Shown here piece by piece: positions 43,739-52,863 of a DNA stretch of 64,000 bases (position 1 is its first letter; the number at the start of each line of letters is the position of its first letter). The position numbers and the translations under genes were made by a program. A model generated the notes under the pieces. The model was not told where the DNA came from and ran no database searches. It was given only the letters and a program-made list of their open reading frames with translations. Origin of the DNA: Kocuria coralli (GTDB lineage: Bacteria > Actinomycetota > Actinomycetes > Actinomycetales > Micrococcaceae); contig NZ_ML708617.1 in assembly GCF_008831305.1 (NCBI RefSeq), positions 1-64,000 of the forward strand, read 5' to 3'.

Positions 43739-45076
43739 TTGCCCTCGTCCGTTCGCTCGCCCCAGTCCGACGGCGCGTTCACCGACCGCTGGCTGGTGCC
43801 GTATGCCCCGGGCACCGGGCCCCGATGGGCGCAGGCCCTGGCGTATCTGACCCTGGCCGCGGTGCTGGTGTGGTCGGTCAAGCTGGTCTTCGAGGGCTCC
43901 CTGGACCTCATGGTCTACGACATGGGGGCGCAGTGGGTGGCCAACCCCAATATCCGCCAGGAGCCGCTCTACGACCTGGACTTCCCGGTGCCGTGGAGCG
44001 ACGACACCCTCCCCTTCACCTATCCGCCCTTCGCGGCGCTGCTCTTCGGGCTGCTCACCTGGATCCCGTTCGACGTCATGCGCTACCTGGTGCTGGTGGG
44101 CGACCTGGCGGTGGCCGTCCCCCTGGCCGGTGCCCTGATCGCCTACGCGACGCGCAAGGGCCGGTCGATCCCGCTGACCGGATACCTCGGCAGCCGCGCC
44201 ATGTTCGCCCTGGTCCTGGCCGTGATCCTGTTCAGCGGCCCCTGGATCCGGACGATCTCCCTGGGGCAGGTCAATATCCTGCTCTTCGGCCTGATCTTCC
44301 TGGATCTGGTGCGGCGCACGGACGGGACCGGCAGCGGTCTGGAGAGGGCGACGGCGTTCATCCCCCGCGGGGTGCTGATCGGCATCGCGGCGGGCATCAA
44401 GCTGACCCCGCTGGCCTTCGGCCTGATCTTCCTGATGCAGAAGAACTTCCGCGCCATCGTCTCCATGGGCGTGACCTTCGCGATCACCGTGGCGCTGGGG
44501 TTCATGGTCCTTTACAACGACTCCGTGCAGTTCTGGACCGATTCCGTCTCCTCCTCGGACCGTGTGGGAACCCTCTACGACCAGGACAACACCGCGATCA
44601 CCGGCATCCTGATCAAGAACGGGGTGCCGGAGCATCTGCTGGACCCCCTCCACTACGCGATGGCGGGGGGCATGATCCTGCTGGTCGCGGTGGCGCTCGT
44701 CCAGCTGACCCGCCGGGGCATGCTCCTGTCGGCGATCTCCATGAACGCCCTGGTCATGCTCTTCATGTCACCCATCTCGTGGTCCCACCACCACGTGTAC
44801 TACCCCGTCATCGCGCTGGCGCTCTGGCTCGAGGCCTTCCCCCGGCTGTTCCGCGGAGCCGTCCGCTGGGCGGCGGGTGCGATGGCGTGGATCTGGCTGA
44901 TCGGGGCGTACATCGGGCCCATGCGGGGCCTGTGGCTCACGAATCCCTTCGGGCTGGGGACGGAGGCCTCCGCAGCGTTCTGGGTCTTTCCCTACCTGGT
45001 GCTGTTCCTACTCCTGCTGCTGTGGGCCGTCGTCGCCATTGTGGAGGGGCGACGACGAGCCGTTGAGGCCGCCTGA
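43739..45076 (+). CDS. polyprenol-phosphate-mannose dependent mannosyltransferase-like protein (GT87)
   Basis: This 445-residue polytopic protein has about 10 membrane segments. The first extracellular loop contains DLMVYDMGAQWVANPN and PFTYPPFAALLFGLLTWIPF, the GT87 (DUF2029) pattern with the catalytic aspartate region. SLGQVNILLFGLIFLDL, GIAAGIKLTPLAFGLIFL and SPISWSHHHVYYPV follow. The family includes PimE-like alpha-mannosyltransferases using polyprenol-phosphate-mannose for lipoglycans. The start is TTG at 43739, chosen because AGGAGG ends 5 nt upstream. No other glycolipid genes are adjacent. Confidence 0.8.
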   Translation: MPSSVRSPQSDGAFTDRWLVPYAPGTGPRWAQALAYLTLAAVLVWSVKLVFEGSLDLMVYDMGAQWVANPNIRQEPLYDLDFPVPWSDDTLPFTYPPFAALLFGLLTWIPFDVMRYLVLVGDLAVAVPLAGALIAYATRKGRSIPLTGYLGSRAMFALVLAVILFSGPWIRTISLGQVNILLFGLIFLDLVRRTDGTGSGLERATAFIPRGVLIGIAAGIKLTPLAFGLIFLMQKNFRAIVSMGVTFAITVALGFMVLYNDSVQFWTDSVSSSDRVGTLYDQDNTAITGILIKNGVPEHLLDPLHYAMAGGMILLVAVALVQLTRRGMLLSAISMNALVMLFMSPISWSHHHVYYPVIALALWLEAFPRLFRGAVRWAAGAMAWIWLIGAYIGPMRGLWLTNPFGLGTEASAAFWVFPYLVLFLLLLLWAVVAIVEGRRRAVEAA

Positions 45077-45098
45077 GCCGCTCCGCCTTCCGGTTTCG

Positions 45099-45145
45099 AC
45101 ACGGATAAATGCATTCCACGGCGCGTTCCATGCACTTATCCGTGT
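45099..45145. repeat. palindrome after the GT87 gene
   Basis: ACACGGATAAATGCA (45099-45113) pairs with TGCACTTATCCGTGT (45131-45145) with one mismatch around a 17-nt loop. It is a probable terminator, 22 nt after the stop. From here to 45383 nothing else is seen. Confidence 0.6.
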
Positions 45146-45383
45146 TCAAACGCCCCCAGCCCTTTTTCTCAGGCTCCTCAGCGCGAGGAACGCCCACACG
45201 AGTGCGACGGTCCTTCCAGGTGACGAGTGGGCGGAGAACTCGCCTATCAGCGCGGATGGGCGATGGGATCGACCGGTCGCGGCGGTTGAGCTACCGCAGT
45301 GACCGCTCGGCTGGATCGCTCGGCAGAAAGAGTGCCGGGACCGGCAGCAGGGCCTGCCGAGACCGGAGCGAAACAGGTGAAAC

Positions 45384-45420
45384 GAAGGGCCGGACCCGCG
45401 CAGCGCGGGTCCGGCCCTTC
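45384..45420 (-). terminator. terminator of ptsH
   Basis: Perfect 16-nt arms GAAGGGCCGGACCCGC (45384-45399) and 45405-45420 surround a 5-nt loop. On minus it is followed by TTCGTTT. It lies 43 nt downstream of the HPr stop. Confidence 0.8.
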
Positions 45421-45463
45421 GCACCCGCGCTGTCAAGCAGTACGGGTAAGCCTCATGGCGAGG

Positions 45464-45733
45464 TCACTCGGCGTCCAGGTCCTTCTCGACCAGGGCGGCG
45501 ATCTTCTCGACGGCGTCGGCGTTGTCGGAGCTGACCTCGACCTCGGTGCCCTTCTCGGCGCCCAGGGCCATGATCAGCAGGGAGGAGGAAGCGTCAGCGG
45601 GCTCCTCGTCGGGATCGTTGACCAGGCCGATCAGGATCTCGTCGTCGAACTCACCAGCTGCTTCCGCGATGATCGCTGCGGGGCGAGCGTGCAGACCGAC
45701 GGCGGAGCCGACGACAACCTTCTTGCTGGGCAT
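45464..45733 (-). CDS. ptsH: phosphocarrier protein HPr
   Basis: This 89-residue HPr has the phosphorylated histidine in VGLHARPAA (about residue 15) and a serine site region ADASSSLLIMALGAEKG (about 46-50). It passes phosphate from enzyme I (50089-51819) to the fructose permease encoded next to it. AGGAGGAAGT directly precedes the ATG on minus. It is separated from fruA by a terminator, so it probably has its own promoter. Confidence 0.95.
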   Translation of the reverse strand: MPSKKVVVGSAVGLHARPAAIIAEAAGEFDDEILIGLVNDPDEEPADASSSLLIMALGAEKGTEVEVSSDNADAVEKIAALVEKDLDAE

Positions 45734-45885
45734 ACTTCCTCCTGTGGATTGATGCGGACGGAGCAGAACCGTCAGTGCGGCTGAGACTACCGCCAGGGGC
45801 TGAGTGGCCTCCGTAACAGTCTGTCAGCCTCAGCGTACAAGATCACCTTTGTGGCCGGATCGTCTCACCGCGCGGTGATGGCACG

Positions 45886-45925
45886 GGAGGGCCCCGGCGA
45901 TCCGGGTGGATCACCGGGGCCCTCC
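45886..45925 (-). terminator. terminator of the fru operon
   Basis: GGAGGGCCCCGGCGATCC-type arms (about 45886-45903 and 45908-45925) pair with one mismatch. The hairpin lies 44 nt after the fruA stop, between fruA and ptsH on minus. Confidence 0.75.
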
Positions 45926-45968
45926 GTGGTGAGAGCGGCTATCCGCTCGTTCTCCGCGGAGCCCGACC

Positions 45969-48068
45969 TCAGGCGTTGGCGGTCGCAGCGGTGGGTGCGT
46001 CAGCGCCCTCCGCCTCGGCCTTGGCCGCGGCCATGAGCGACTTCTGCCGTTGCGCCTTGAGGATGGTCACGATCGTCGCGGAGACCACGACGCCGGCGAC
46101 CAGGGCGATCAGGAAGCCGAACGGGTTGGTCATGGACGGCACCACGAAGATGCCGCCGTGCGGGGCGTTCAGGCCCACTCCGAGCGCCATGGTCAGACCG
46201 CCCGTGATGGCGCCGCCGACCATCATCGAGGGGATCACGCGCAGCGGGTCGGCCGCTGCGAACGGGATGGCGCCCTCGGAGATGAACGATGCGCCCAGCA
46301 GCCACGCCGACCGGCCGTTCTCGCGCTCGGCCTCGGAGTAGAGGTTGCCGCGAACCGTGGTGGACAGCGCCAGCGCCAGCGGGGGCACCATGCCGCCCGC
46401 CATTACGGCGGCCATGATCATCATGGCCGCATCGGTGCCCTGGGCCAGGCCGGCGGTGGCGAAGAGGTACGCGGCCTTGTTGACCGGGCCACCCAGGTCG
46501 AAGCACATCATGAGACCGAGGATGACGCCCAGGAGCACGGCGGAGGTGCCGGTCATGGAGTTCAGGCCGTCCTGCAGGACCTCCATCAGAGCGGCCAGCG
46601 GCCTGCCGAGCAGCAGGTACATGAGCAGGCCCACGAGCAAGGTGGTGACCAGCGGAATGATCACCACGGGCATCAGGCCGGCGAGCCATCGTGGCACCTT
46701 GATCGAGGCGATCCACATGGCGATCACGCCGGCCACCAGGCCGGTGACCAGACCGCCGATGAAGCCCGCGTCCACGGCGATGGCGATCGCGCCGCCCACG
46801 AAGCCCGGGGCGATGCCGGGCCGGCCCGCCAGGGCATAGGCGATGTAGCCGGACAGCGCCGGGACCAGGAAGCTCATGGCGAAGCCGCCCACGGTGAAGA
46901 AGATCGCACCCAGGTACAGGGCCAGTCCGCCGTCCGCGGGCAGGTTGAACAGGGTGTTCTCCCCGACGACGGTGGGGCCGACCTCGGCGACGCGCTCGGC
47001 GCCGCCCAGTGCGAAGCCCAGGGCGGTCAGCAGACCACCCGCGGCCACGAACGGGATCATGTAGGAGACACCGGTCATCAGCGCCTGCTGGAGACGACGA
47101 CCCCAGGACTGGCCCTCGCCCGATCCGCCGGCGGATTCACCGCTGCCGGACCCGCCGCCACCGGCGATGCGGTGTCCGTTCGGGTCGTCGGCTGCGGCCA
47201 GCGCCTTGGTGATCAGGCCGGAGGGGTCGGAGACGCCCACGTTCACGCCCGCCTCGACGCCGGGCTTGCCGCCGAAGCGCTCGCGGTCGCGAACACCCAC
47301 GCCGACGGCGAAGACGACGGCGTCCGCCGCGTCGATCTGCTCCTGGGTCAGGGCGGTGCCGCCCGAGGAGCCCTGGGTCTCGACGGTCAGCTCGTGACCC
47401 ATCTCCTTGGCGGCCTGCTCGAGGGCCTCGGCGGCCATGTAGGTGTGGGCGATGCCGGTGGGGCACGAGGTGACCGCGACGAGGCGGCGCGCTCCGCCGC
47501 CCTGCCCCGTAGCCTCCGCACCCGCTCCTGCAGCCCCGGCCGCCGCGGCACCCTCCCCGGCGCCGGCGGACTGGGCGGCTGCGCCATCACCGGCGGCCGG
47601 CTCCGTCTTCTTGGGGGCCAGCACCTCCTCGACGATGGCCACCACTTCTTCGGCGGTCGTGGCCTCACGGAGCGAGGCCAGGAAGGTCTTGCGGGCCATG
47701 GCGCGCGCGAGCTTGGCCAGGAGCTTGAGGTGCTCCTTGCCCTCTCCGTCGGCCGCGGCGATCAGGAAGATGAGGTCCGCCGGGCCGTCCTTGGCGCCGA
47801 AGTCCACGGGCTCGGCCAGACGGGCGAAGCCCAGCGAGGTGGTGTTGACGTGCGTGGACCGGCAGTGCGGGATGCCGATGCCGCCGGGCTGGCCGGTGGG
47901 CGCCTGGCCCTCGCGGGCCAGGGCGTCCTCGGCCAGGCCCTCGGCGGAATCAGCGCGCCCTGTCGCGGCGACGACGCCCGACAGGTGGGTGATCACATCG
48001 TTCTTGTGACCGCCCAGATTCTGGTCGAGGACGACCAGCTCCGGGACGATCAGAGGTAGCTCTGACAT
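45969..48068 (-). CDS. fruA: PTS fructose transporter, fused IIA-IIB-IIC
   Basis: This 699-residue fusion imports and phosphorylates fructose to fructose 1-phosphate. IIA covers about 1-155, with the phosphorylated histidine in GGIGIPHCRS. An Ala/Gly/Pro-rich linker follows. IIB covers about 195-300, with the active cysteine in VAVTSCPTGIAHTYMAAEAL. IIC (about 335-690) has about nine membrane segments, with FLVPALSGYIAYALAGRPGI and GAIPFAAADPLRVIPSMMVG. AAGGA lies about 10 nt before the ATG. It follows fruK by 51 nt. Confidence 0.95.
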   Translation of the reverse strand: MSELPLIVPELVVLDQNLGGHKNDVITHLSGVVAATGRADSAEGLAEDALAREGQAPTGQPGGIGIPHCRSTHVNTTSLGFARLAEPVDFGAKDGPADLIFLIAAADGEGKEHLKLLAKLARAMARKTFLASLREATTAEEVVAIVEEVLAPKKTEPAAGDGAAAQSAGAGEGAAAAGAAGAGAEATGQGGGARRLVAVTSCPTGIAHTYMAAEALEQAAKEMGHELTVETQGSSGGTALTQEQIDAADAVVFAVGVGVRDRERFGGKPGVEAGVNVGVSDPSGLITKALAAADDPNGHRIAGGGGSGSGESAGGSGEGQSWGRRLQQALMTGVSYMIPFVAAGGLLTALGFALGGAERVAEVGPTVVGENTLFNLPADGGLALYLGAIFFTVGGFAMSFLVPALSGYIAYALAGRPGIAPGFVGGAIAIAVDAGFIGGLVTGLVAGVIAMWIASIKVPRWLAGLMPVVIIPLVTTLLVGLLMYLLLGRPLAALMEVLQDGLNSMTGTSAVLLGVILGLMMCFDLGGPVNKAAYLFATAGLAQGTDAAMMIMAAVMAGGMVPPLALALSTTVRGNLYSEAERENGRSAWLLGASFISEGAIPFAAADPLRVIPSMMVGGAITGGLTMALGVGLNAPHGGIFVVPSMTNPFGFLIALVAGVVVSATIVTILKAQRQKSLMAAAKAEAEGADAPTAATANA

Positions 48069-48119
48069 TGATGGGTCCTTGCTATAGGGGTAATGGATGG
48101 GTCTTGCCAGGTGTGCGGA

Positions 48120-49085
48120 TCAGCCCAGCGGAAGCTCGGTGATCTTGGTCCGGTCGAGATCGACCTGGTCCGGGCTCGGCACGCCGGTGCCTGCCAGCGC
48201 GGTGGCGCCAGAGCCGTACGCAACGGCGTGACGCAGGCATTCGGCGGGATCCAGGTTCTGGGTCAGGGCCAGCAGCAAGCCGGCCAGGGACGAATCTCCC
48301 GCGCCCACGGTGGATACGGGAGTGATGGGGGGCGGGTTGCCCACCCAGGCGCCGTCGGCGGTGACCAGTACCGCACCGGCGGCGCCCAGCGTGGCCAGCA
48401 CGGCGGTCACGCCGCGGTCCACGAGCTTGCGAGCGGCATGGGCCGCGGGGAGGAAGTCGCCGTTCTCGGCGGCAGCCTCGATGGCGGGACCGTCGACCCC
48501 GACCAGCTGCCCCAGCTCGAGGCCGTTGGGCTTGAGGATGTTCGGAGCGGCGTCCTCCAGGTGCTTGGCCAGGGCCACCAGCGGCGCATCCGAGGTGTCC
48601 ACGGCGATCTGCAGACCGGCCTGCTTGAACTCGGCGACCATCCGGGCGTACCAGTCCTCAGAGGGGCCCGGGGGCAGAGAACCGCACAGGGCCACCCAGT
48701 CGCCGGGTTTCGCGGCTTCGAGCAGCGCATCGAGGCAGGCCCGCTGGGCGTCGTCGTCCAGCGGGGAACCCGGTTCGTTGATCTTGGTGGTGGTGCCGTC
48801 CGGTTCCGTGACCGTGAGGTTGGTGCGGGCGCGGACATCGCGCTCGACCAGGGTGAACGGGACGTTCGCCTCCTTGACGGCTTGGACCAGGGGGTCGCCG
48901 GCGGGTGCCGGGAAGACCGCGGAGGTCTCCGCGCCGGCCAGGACCAGGGCGCGTGAGACGTTGATCCCCTTACCGCCCGGGCCGTCGTCGACGGAGACGA
49001 TCCGGTTCACTCCGCCGCGCTCCAGGGCGACGGAGAGATCTGCGGTGCGGTCGATGCTCGGGTTGGCGGTGAACGTGATGATCAT
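48120..49085 (-). CDS. fruK: 1-phosphofructokinase
   Basis: This 321-residue PfkB-family kinase phosphorylates fructose 1-phosphate to the 1,6-bisphosphate. N-terminal ITFTANPSIDRT, GGVNRIVSVDDGPGGKGINV and C-terminal TPVSTVGAGDSSLAGLLLAL (catalytic GAGD) are diagnostic. The ATG at 49085 overlaps the stop of fruR (ATGA), so regulator, kinase and transporter form one operon. Confidence 0.93.
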   Translation of the reverse strand: MIITFTANPSIDRTADLSVALERGGVNRIVSVDDGPGGKGINVSRALVLAGAETSAVFPAPAGDPLVQAVKEANVPFTLVERDVRARTNLTVTEPDGTTTKINEPGSPLDDDAQRACLDALLEAAKPGDWVALCGSLPPGPSEDWYARMVAEFKQAGLQIAVDTSDAPLVALAKHLEDAAPNILKPNGLELGQLVGVDGPAIEAAAENGDFLPAAHAARKLVDRGVTAVLATLGAAGAVLVTADGAWVGNPPPITPVSTVGAGDSSLAGLLLALTQNLDPAECLRHAVAYGSGATALAGTGVPSPDQVDLDRTKITELPLG

Positions 49086-49960
49086 GAGATGACGACCTCG
49101 ATTTCGTGGGCTTCCAGTGCTTCGGCTAGGCGGCTGGGTGGCTGGGCATCGGTGATGAGTACGTCGATCTGGTCCAAGTCGGCAAAGGTGCACAGGTAGT
49201 CGGAGTCGAACTTGGAGGCGTCGGCCAGCAGGATGGAGCGCTGGGAGCGGGTGGCCATCACGCGCTTGATCGCGGCTTCCTCGACGTCGGGTGTCGTCAG
49301 ACCGTACTTCGCGGACAGCCCGTTCGTGCCCAGAAAAGCCACATCCGCGGCAATGTTTCCCAGCATGTTCAGGGCGGTGGCGCCCACCACGGTCTCGGTG
49401 ACCTCACGGATCACGCCGCCGAGCAGGTGGACGGAGAGGTTCCGGGCGGTGGAGAGCTCCAAGCCGGTGCGCACCGAGTTGGTGATCACCGTCAGGGGGC
49501 CGGCAATGGGCTCCTGCTCGGACTTGAGGATGATCTCGGAGGCCAGGGCGCCGGTGGTGGTGCCCCCGTCGAGGATGATGCTGCCGTGCACGTCGGGCAG
49601 ATAGGCCAGCGCCGCACGCGCGATGGCCGCCTTGGCCTCCCCGCGCGTGGTCCGGCGCTCGCGGGCAGAGGACTCGCTGGTGCCGAAGGAGGACCGCGGG
49701 ATGGCACCGCCGTGCACGCGGTCCACCAGTCCCGAGCGCACCAGGACGTCGAGGTCGCGGCGGATGGTCTCAGGGGCGACGTCGAACTGGGCCGCGAGGT
49801 CGGCGACGGACACGCGCCCCCGCGCGGAGGCCAGCCGGACGATGGCGTGACGGCGTTCCTCCGCATACATCGGAGGGGTTGCTGCCTGGCTCTCCCCGGT
49901 GGGTGGTCCGGCGCCGGGAGAGGTGACATCAGCGTCGGACGTGACCTCTGTTACGCCCAT
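49082..49960 (-). CDS. fruR: DeoR-family regulator of the fructose operon
   Basis: This 292-residue protein has, after a variable 30-residue N-terminal tail, a DeoR helix-turn-helix: MYAEERRHAIVRLASARGRV, SVADLAAQFDVAPETIRRDL and VDRVHGGAI. A sugar-isomerase-like effector domain follows (SIILDGGTTTGALASEI, GLTTPDVEEAAIKR, ILLADASKFDSDYL). The likely effector is fructose 1-phosphate. The ATG at 49960 is used; ATG at 49870, at the domain boundary, is an alternative. GATCAT 6 nt upstream may be a -10 of a leaderless transcript. Confidence 0.88.
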   Translation of the reverse strand: MGVTEVTSDADVTSPGAGPPTGESQAATPPMYAEERRHAIVRLASARGRVSVADLAAQFDVAPETIRRDLDVLVRSGLVDRVHGGAIPRSSFGTSESSARERRTTRGEAKAAIARAALAYLPDVHGSIILDGGTTTGALASEIILKSEQEPIAGPLTVITNSVRTGLELSTARNLSVHLLGGVIREVTETVVGATALNMLGNIAADVAFLGTNGLSAKYGLTTPDVEEAAIKRVMATRSQRSILLADASKFDSDYLCTFADLDQIDVLITDAQPPSRLAEALEAHEIEVVIS

Positions 49961-50088
49961 ATGTGAATGATCGTGCCCGAATTTGTTGCTTGTCAACCTA
50001 TGTTGTCGCTGGTTCCATAGGGCACGTATTCTGATGGCTCCGCCACCCCAACGTGCGCCGGAGATCTCGATGGCGAGGAGCACTCCAA
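49961..50088. promoter_or_regulatory. divergent fruR/ptsI promoter region
   Basis: This short AT-richer spacer is rich in TTGTT/TTGTC words: ATTTGTTGCTTGTCAACC, then ATGTTGTC. It includes GTTG-cttgt-CAAC (49985-49997). TTGTCA at 49990-49995 is a good -35 for ptsI. This is the obvious place for a FruR operator controlling both directions. GCGAGGAG at 50073-50080 is the ribosome binding site of ptsI. Confidence 0.5.
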
Positions 50089-51819
50089 ATGTCTGTTGAT
50101 GCCCGTTTCAACCCGGCTAATCCTTCCGGTGGGCCCGCTGATTCCAAGAAGGAAGTCCTGCAGGGAATCGGTGTTGTTGCTGGAATCGCGGCTAGTCATG
50201 CCCTGTGGGCGAGACCGCGACCGCAGCTGCCCACCGACGGTCCGGAAGTCCCGGAGGCCGAGCGTGACGAGCACAAGGAGCGCTTCGACACCGCTGCCGC
50301 CACCGTGGCCGGGCGCCTCCGGGGCCGTTCGGAACGGGCCATCGGCCACGCCGCCGAGGTGCTCGAGGCGACCGCCGCGCTGGTGACCGACAGGGGCTGG
50401 CGGCGTGCTGTCGCCAAGCAGATCGACTCGGGCGCCACGGCCGTCGTCGCCACGGTCAGGGCCACGGAGGCATTTGTTGCCAAATTCGAGAAGGTCGGCG
50501 GGCTCATGGCTGAGCGCACCACCGACCTCAAGGACATCCGCGACCGCGTGGTCGCCGAGCTGCGCGGCGAGCCCGAGCCGGGCGTTCCCTCGCCCGACGA
50601 GCCCGTGATCCTCCTGGCCGAGGACCTGGCGCCGGCGGACACCGCGGGGCTCGATCCCGATTTCGTGCGCGGCATCGCCACCCAGCTGGGCGGCAAGACC
50701 AGCCACACCGCGATCATCGCCCGCCAGTTCGGCATCCCCTGCGTCGTCGGCGTGGGCTGGGCGCTGTCGGACGTCCAGGACGGCTCGCTGATCCTGATCG
50801 ACGGCGAAGCCGGCGAGATCGAGACCGCGCCGGACCCCCTCAAGGCCGAGGCGCGGGCCAAGGAGTCCGCGGAGATGCAGGCCAAGATCCGTTCCTGGAC
50901 CGGGCCGGCCGTCACCGCCGACGGCACCGCCGTGCAGCTTCTGGCCAACGTCCAGGACGGGGCGGGCGCGCGCGCCGCCGCGGCTACCGGCCTGCCCGAG
51001 GGCGTGGGCCTGTTCCGCACCGAGCTCTGCTTCCTCTCGGCTCAGTCCGAGCCCTCGGTCGAGACCCAGGCCGGGATCTACCGCGAGGTCTTCGAGGCCT
51101 TCCCGCAGCAGAAGGTCGTGGTCCGGACCCTGGACGCCGGCTCCGACAAGCCCCTGGCCTTCGCGACCATGCCGGACGAGCCCAACCCGTCGCTCGGCGT
51201 GCGCGGCGTCCGTATCGCCTTCGACGAGCCGGGTGTCCTGGAGCGCCAGCTCGACGCGGTCGCCGAGGCCGCGAGCGGCACCGGTGCCGAGCCCTGGGTG
51301 ATGGCGCCCATGATCGCCACGGTGGACGAGGCCGAGTGGTACGGCAAGCTGTGCCGGGACCGCGGCCTGATCCCCGGCGTGATGATCGAGGTCCCCTCGG
51401 CGGCACTGCTGGGCGATGAGCTGCTCAAGCACGTCGAGTTCTTCTCGATCGGCACCAACGACCTCACCCAGTACGCCATGGCGGCTGACCGCATGGCCTC
51501 GCAGCTCTCCGAGCTCACCGACCCGTGGCAGCCCGCCGTGCTCAAGCTGATCAAGATGGCGGCGGATGCCGGTCAGCGTGCGGACAAGCCCGTGGGCGTC
51601 TGCGGCGAGGCAGCTGCCGACCCGCTGCTGGCCTGCGTGCTGGTGGGCCTGGGGGTCACCTCCCTTTCGGCCGCCGCGCCCGCGCTGGCGGCCGTCGGCG
51701 TGCAGCTGGGGCAGACCACGGACGAGCAGATCGAGCGCGCGGCCCAGGCCGCCGTGTCCGCTCCCACCGCGCAGGCCGCACAGGACGCGGCCTTCGACAT
51801 CATCAAGGGCGGCAAGTAG
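50089..51819 (+). CDS. ptsI: PTS enzyme I (phosphoenolpyruvate-protein phosphotransferase)
   Basis: This 576-residue enzyme transfers phosphate from PEP to HPr. The phosphorylated histidine is in LGGKTSHTAIIARQFGIPCV near residue 205. The PEP-binding half has GVGLFRTELCFLSAQ, VVVRTLDAGSDKPL, NPSLGVRGVRI, IPGVMIEVPSAAL, FFSIGTNDLTQYAMAADR and GVCGEAAADP with the catalytic cysteine. It has an N-terminal extension of about 20 residues. It is divergent from fruR and is the general PTS component of this regulon. Confidence 0.95.
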   Translation: MSVDARFNPANPSGGPADSKKEVLQGIGVVAGIAASHALWARPRPQLPTDGPEVPEAERDEHKERFDTAAATVAGRLRGRSERAIGHAAEVLEATAALVTDRGWRRAVAKQIDSGATAVVATVRATEAFVAKFEKVGGLMAERTTDLKDIRDRVVAELRGEPEPGVPSPDEPVILLAEDLAPADTAGLDPDFVRGIATQLGGKTSHTAIIARQFGIPCVVGVGWALSDVQDGSLILIDGEAGEIETAPDPLKAEARAKESAEMQAKIRSWTGPAVTADGTAVQLLANVQDGAGARAAAATGLPEGVGLFRTELCFLSAQSEPSVETQAGIYREVFEAFPQQKVVVRTLDAGSDKPLAFATMPDEPNPSLGVRGVRIAFDEPGVLERQLDAVAEAASGTGAEPWVMAPMIATVDEAEWYGKLCRDRGLIPGVMIEVPSAALLGDELLKHVEFFSIGTNDLTQYAMAADRMASQLSELTDPWQPAVLKLIKMAADAGQRADKPVGVCGEAAADPLLACVLVGLGVTSLSAAAPALAAVGVQLGQTTDEQIERAAQAAVSAPTAQAAQDAAFDIIKGGK

Positions 51820-51839
51820 GCCATCGCCGCGGTCTCACC

Positions 51840-52745
51840 GTGACACGGTCCACCCAGCGGCGGCGGGTGCAGCGCATCCGCACGGACGAGCAAGGGTGTC
51901 TGCGCGAGGACTTCCGCGCGGACACCCTGGCCGGTGAGGAGCCGCTGGAGATCCGCCTCGACGGCGAGTCGTTCACGGTGACCATGCGCACGCCCGGCCA
52001 CGATTTCGCGATGGTGGCCGGGTTCCTGGTCTCCGAGGGCGTGGTCGGCTCCCGGTCCGAGATCCTGCGCATGGACTACCGCTCGGGGATCAACTCCGAC
52101 GGGCTGCGCGACTACAACGTGGTCGACGTGCTCCTGGAACCTCGGGCCGCTGCTCGGGCGGATCCCGGGCGCAGGGCGGTCTACACCTCGTCCTCCTGCG
52201 GGGTCTGCGGCACCGCGTCCATGGAGTCCGTGATCAAGGTGTCCCCGTACGAGCCCCTCACCGACCCGCTCGTCGTGGAGCTCGCGACCGTGCTCGGTCT
52301 CCCCGAGGCCCTGCGCGCCGGGCAGCGGCTGTTCTCGGCGACCGGCGGGGTGCATGCGGCGGCGCTGTTCCGGATCCACGACGGCGGTCCGCCCGGTGAC
52401 GACCGCAGCCCCGAGCTGCTGTGCCTCCGAGAGGACGTGGGGCGGCACAACGCCGTGGACAAGGTCGTCGGGTGGGCGCTGGAGCAGGATCTCCTGCCTC
52501 TCACCGGAACGGTGCTGCAGGTCTCGGCACGGGCCTCGTTCGAGCTGGTGCAGAAAGCCGTGATGGCGGGAATCCCCGTCCTGTCGGCGGTCTCCGCGCC
52601 CTCGGCCCTCGCGGTGGACGTGGCGGACCGGACCGGGCTCACCCTGGTGGGCTTCAACCGGGGGACCGGGGCCAACGTCTACTCCGGCGGCCAGCGGATC
52701 CGCGTCGGGCCCGCGGCGGGCCCGACGGGACAGTTGCCCGGCTGA
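51840..52745 (+). CDS. fdhD: formate dehydrogenase accessory sulfurtransferase FdhD
   Basis: This 301-residue protein delivers sulfur to the molybdenum cofactor of formate dehydrogenase. The essential cysteine pair is in TSSSCGVCGTASMES near residue 121. GEEPLEIRLDGE, HDFAMVAGFLVSEG, FSATGGVHAAALF, REDVGRHNAVDKVVG and SARASFELVQKAVMAGIPVL are family blocks. The GTG at 51840 follows ptsI by 20 nt. No formate dehydrogenase is in the window. A 14-bp tandem duplication (CAGGCCGACCACGC) lies downstream at about 52760-52787. Confidence 0.92.
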   Translation: MTRSTQRRRVQRIRTDEQGCLREDFRADTLAGEEPLEIRLDGESFTVTMRTPGHDFAMVAGFLVSEGVVGSRSEILRMDYRSGINSDGLRDYNVVDVLLEPRAAARADPGRRAVYTSSSCGVCGTASMESVIKVSPYEPLTDPLVVELATVLGLPEALRAGQRLFSATGGVHAAALFRIHDGGPPGDDRSPELLCLREDVGRHNAVDKVVGWALEQDLLPLTGTVLQVSARASFELVQKAVMAGIPVLSAVSAPSALAVDVADRTGLTLVGFNRGTGANVYSGGQRIRVGPAAGPTGQLPG

Positions 52746-52863
52746 CAGCGGTCCGCCCGCCAGGCCGACCACGCCAGGCCGACCACGCCGGGACCTATCG
52801 CCGGAGATGCATCCGCCGGGGCCATCCAGATCAAACCAGGACCACTCAGATTAAGGTGTGCGC

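Noticed and set aside
46050-48059. Long plus frame opposite fruA
   Set aside because: Antisense of a gene with unmistakable PTS motifs.
52759-52787. Two copies of a 14-bp sequence, considered as a CRISPR or iteron start
   Set aside because: Only two adjacent copies with no spacers; a simple local duplication. No CRISPR array or cas gene was seen anywhere.
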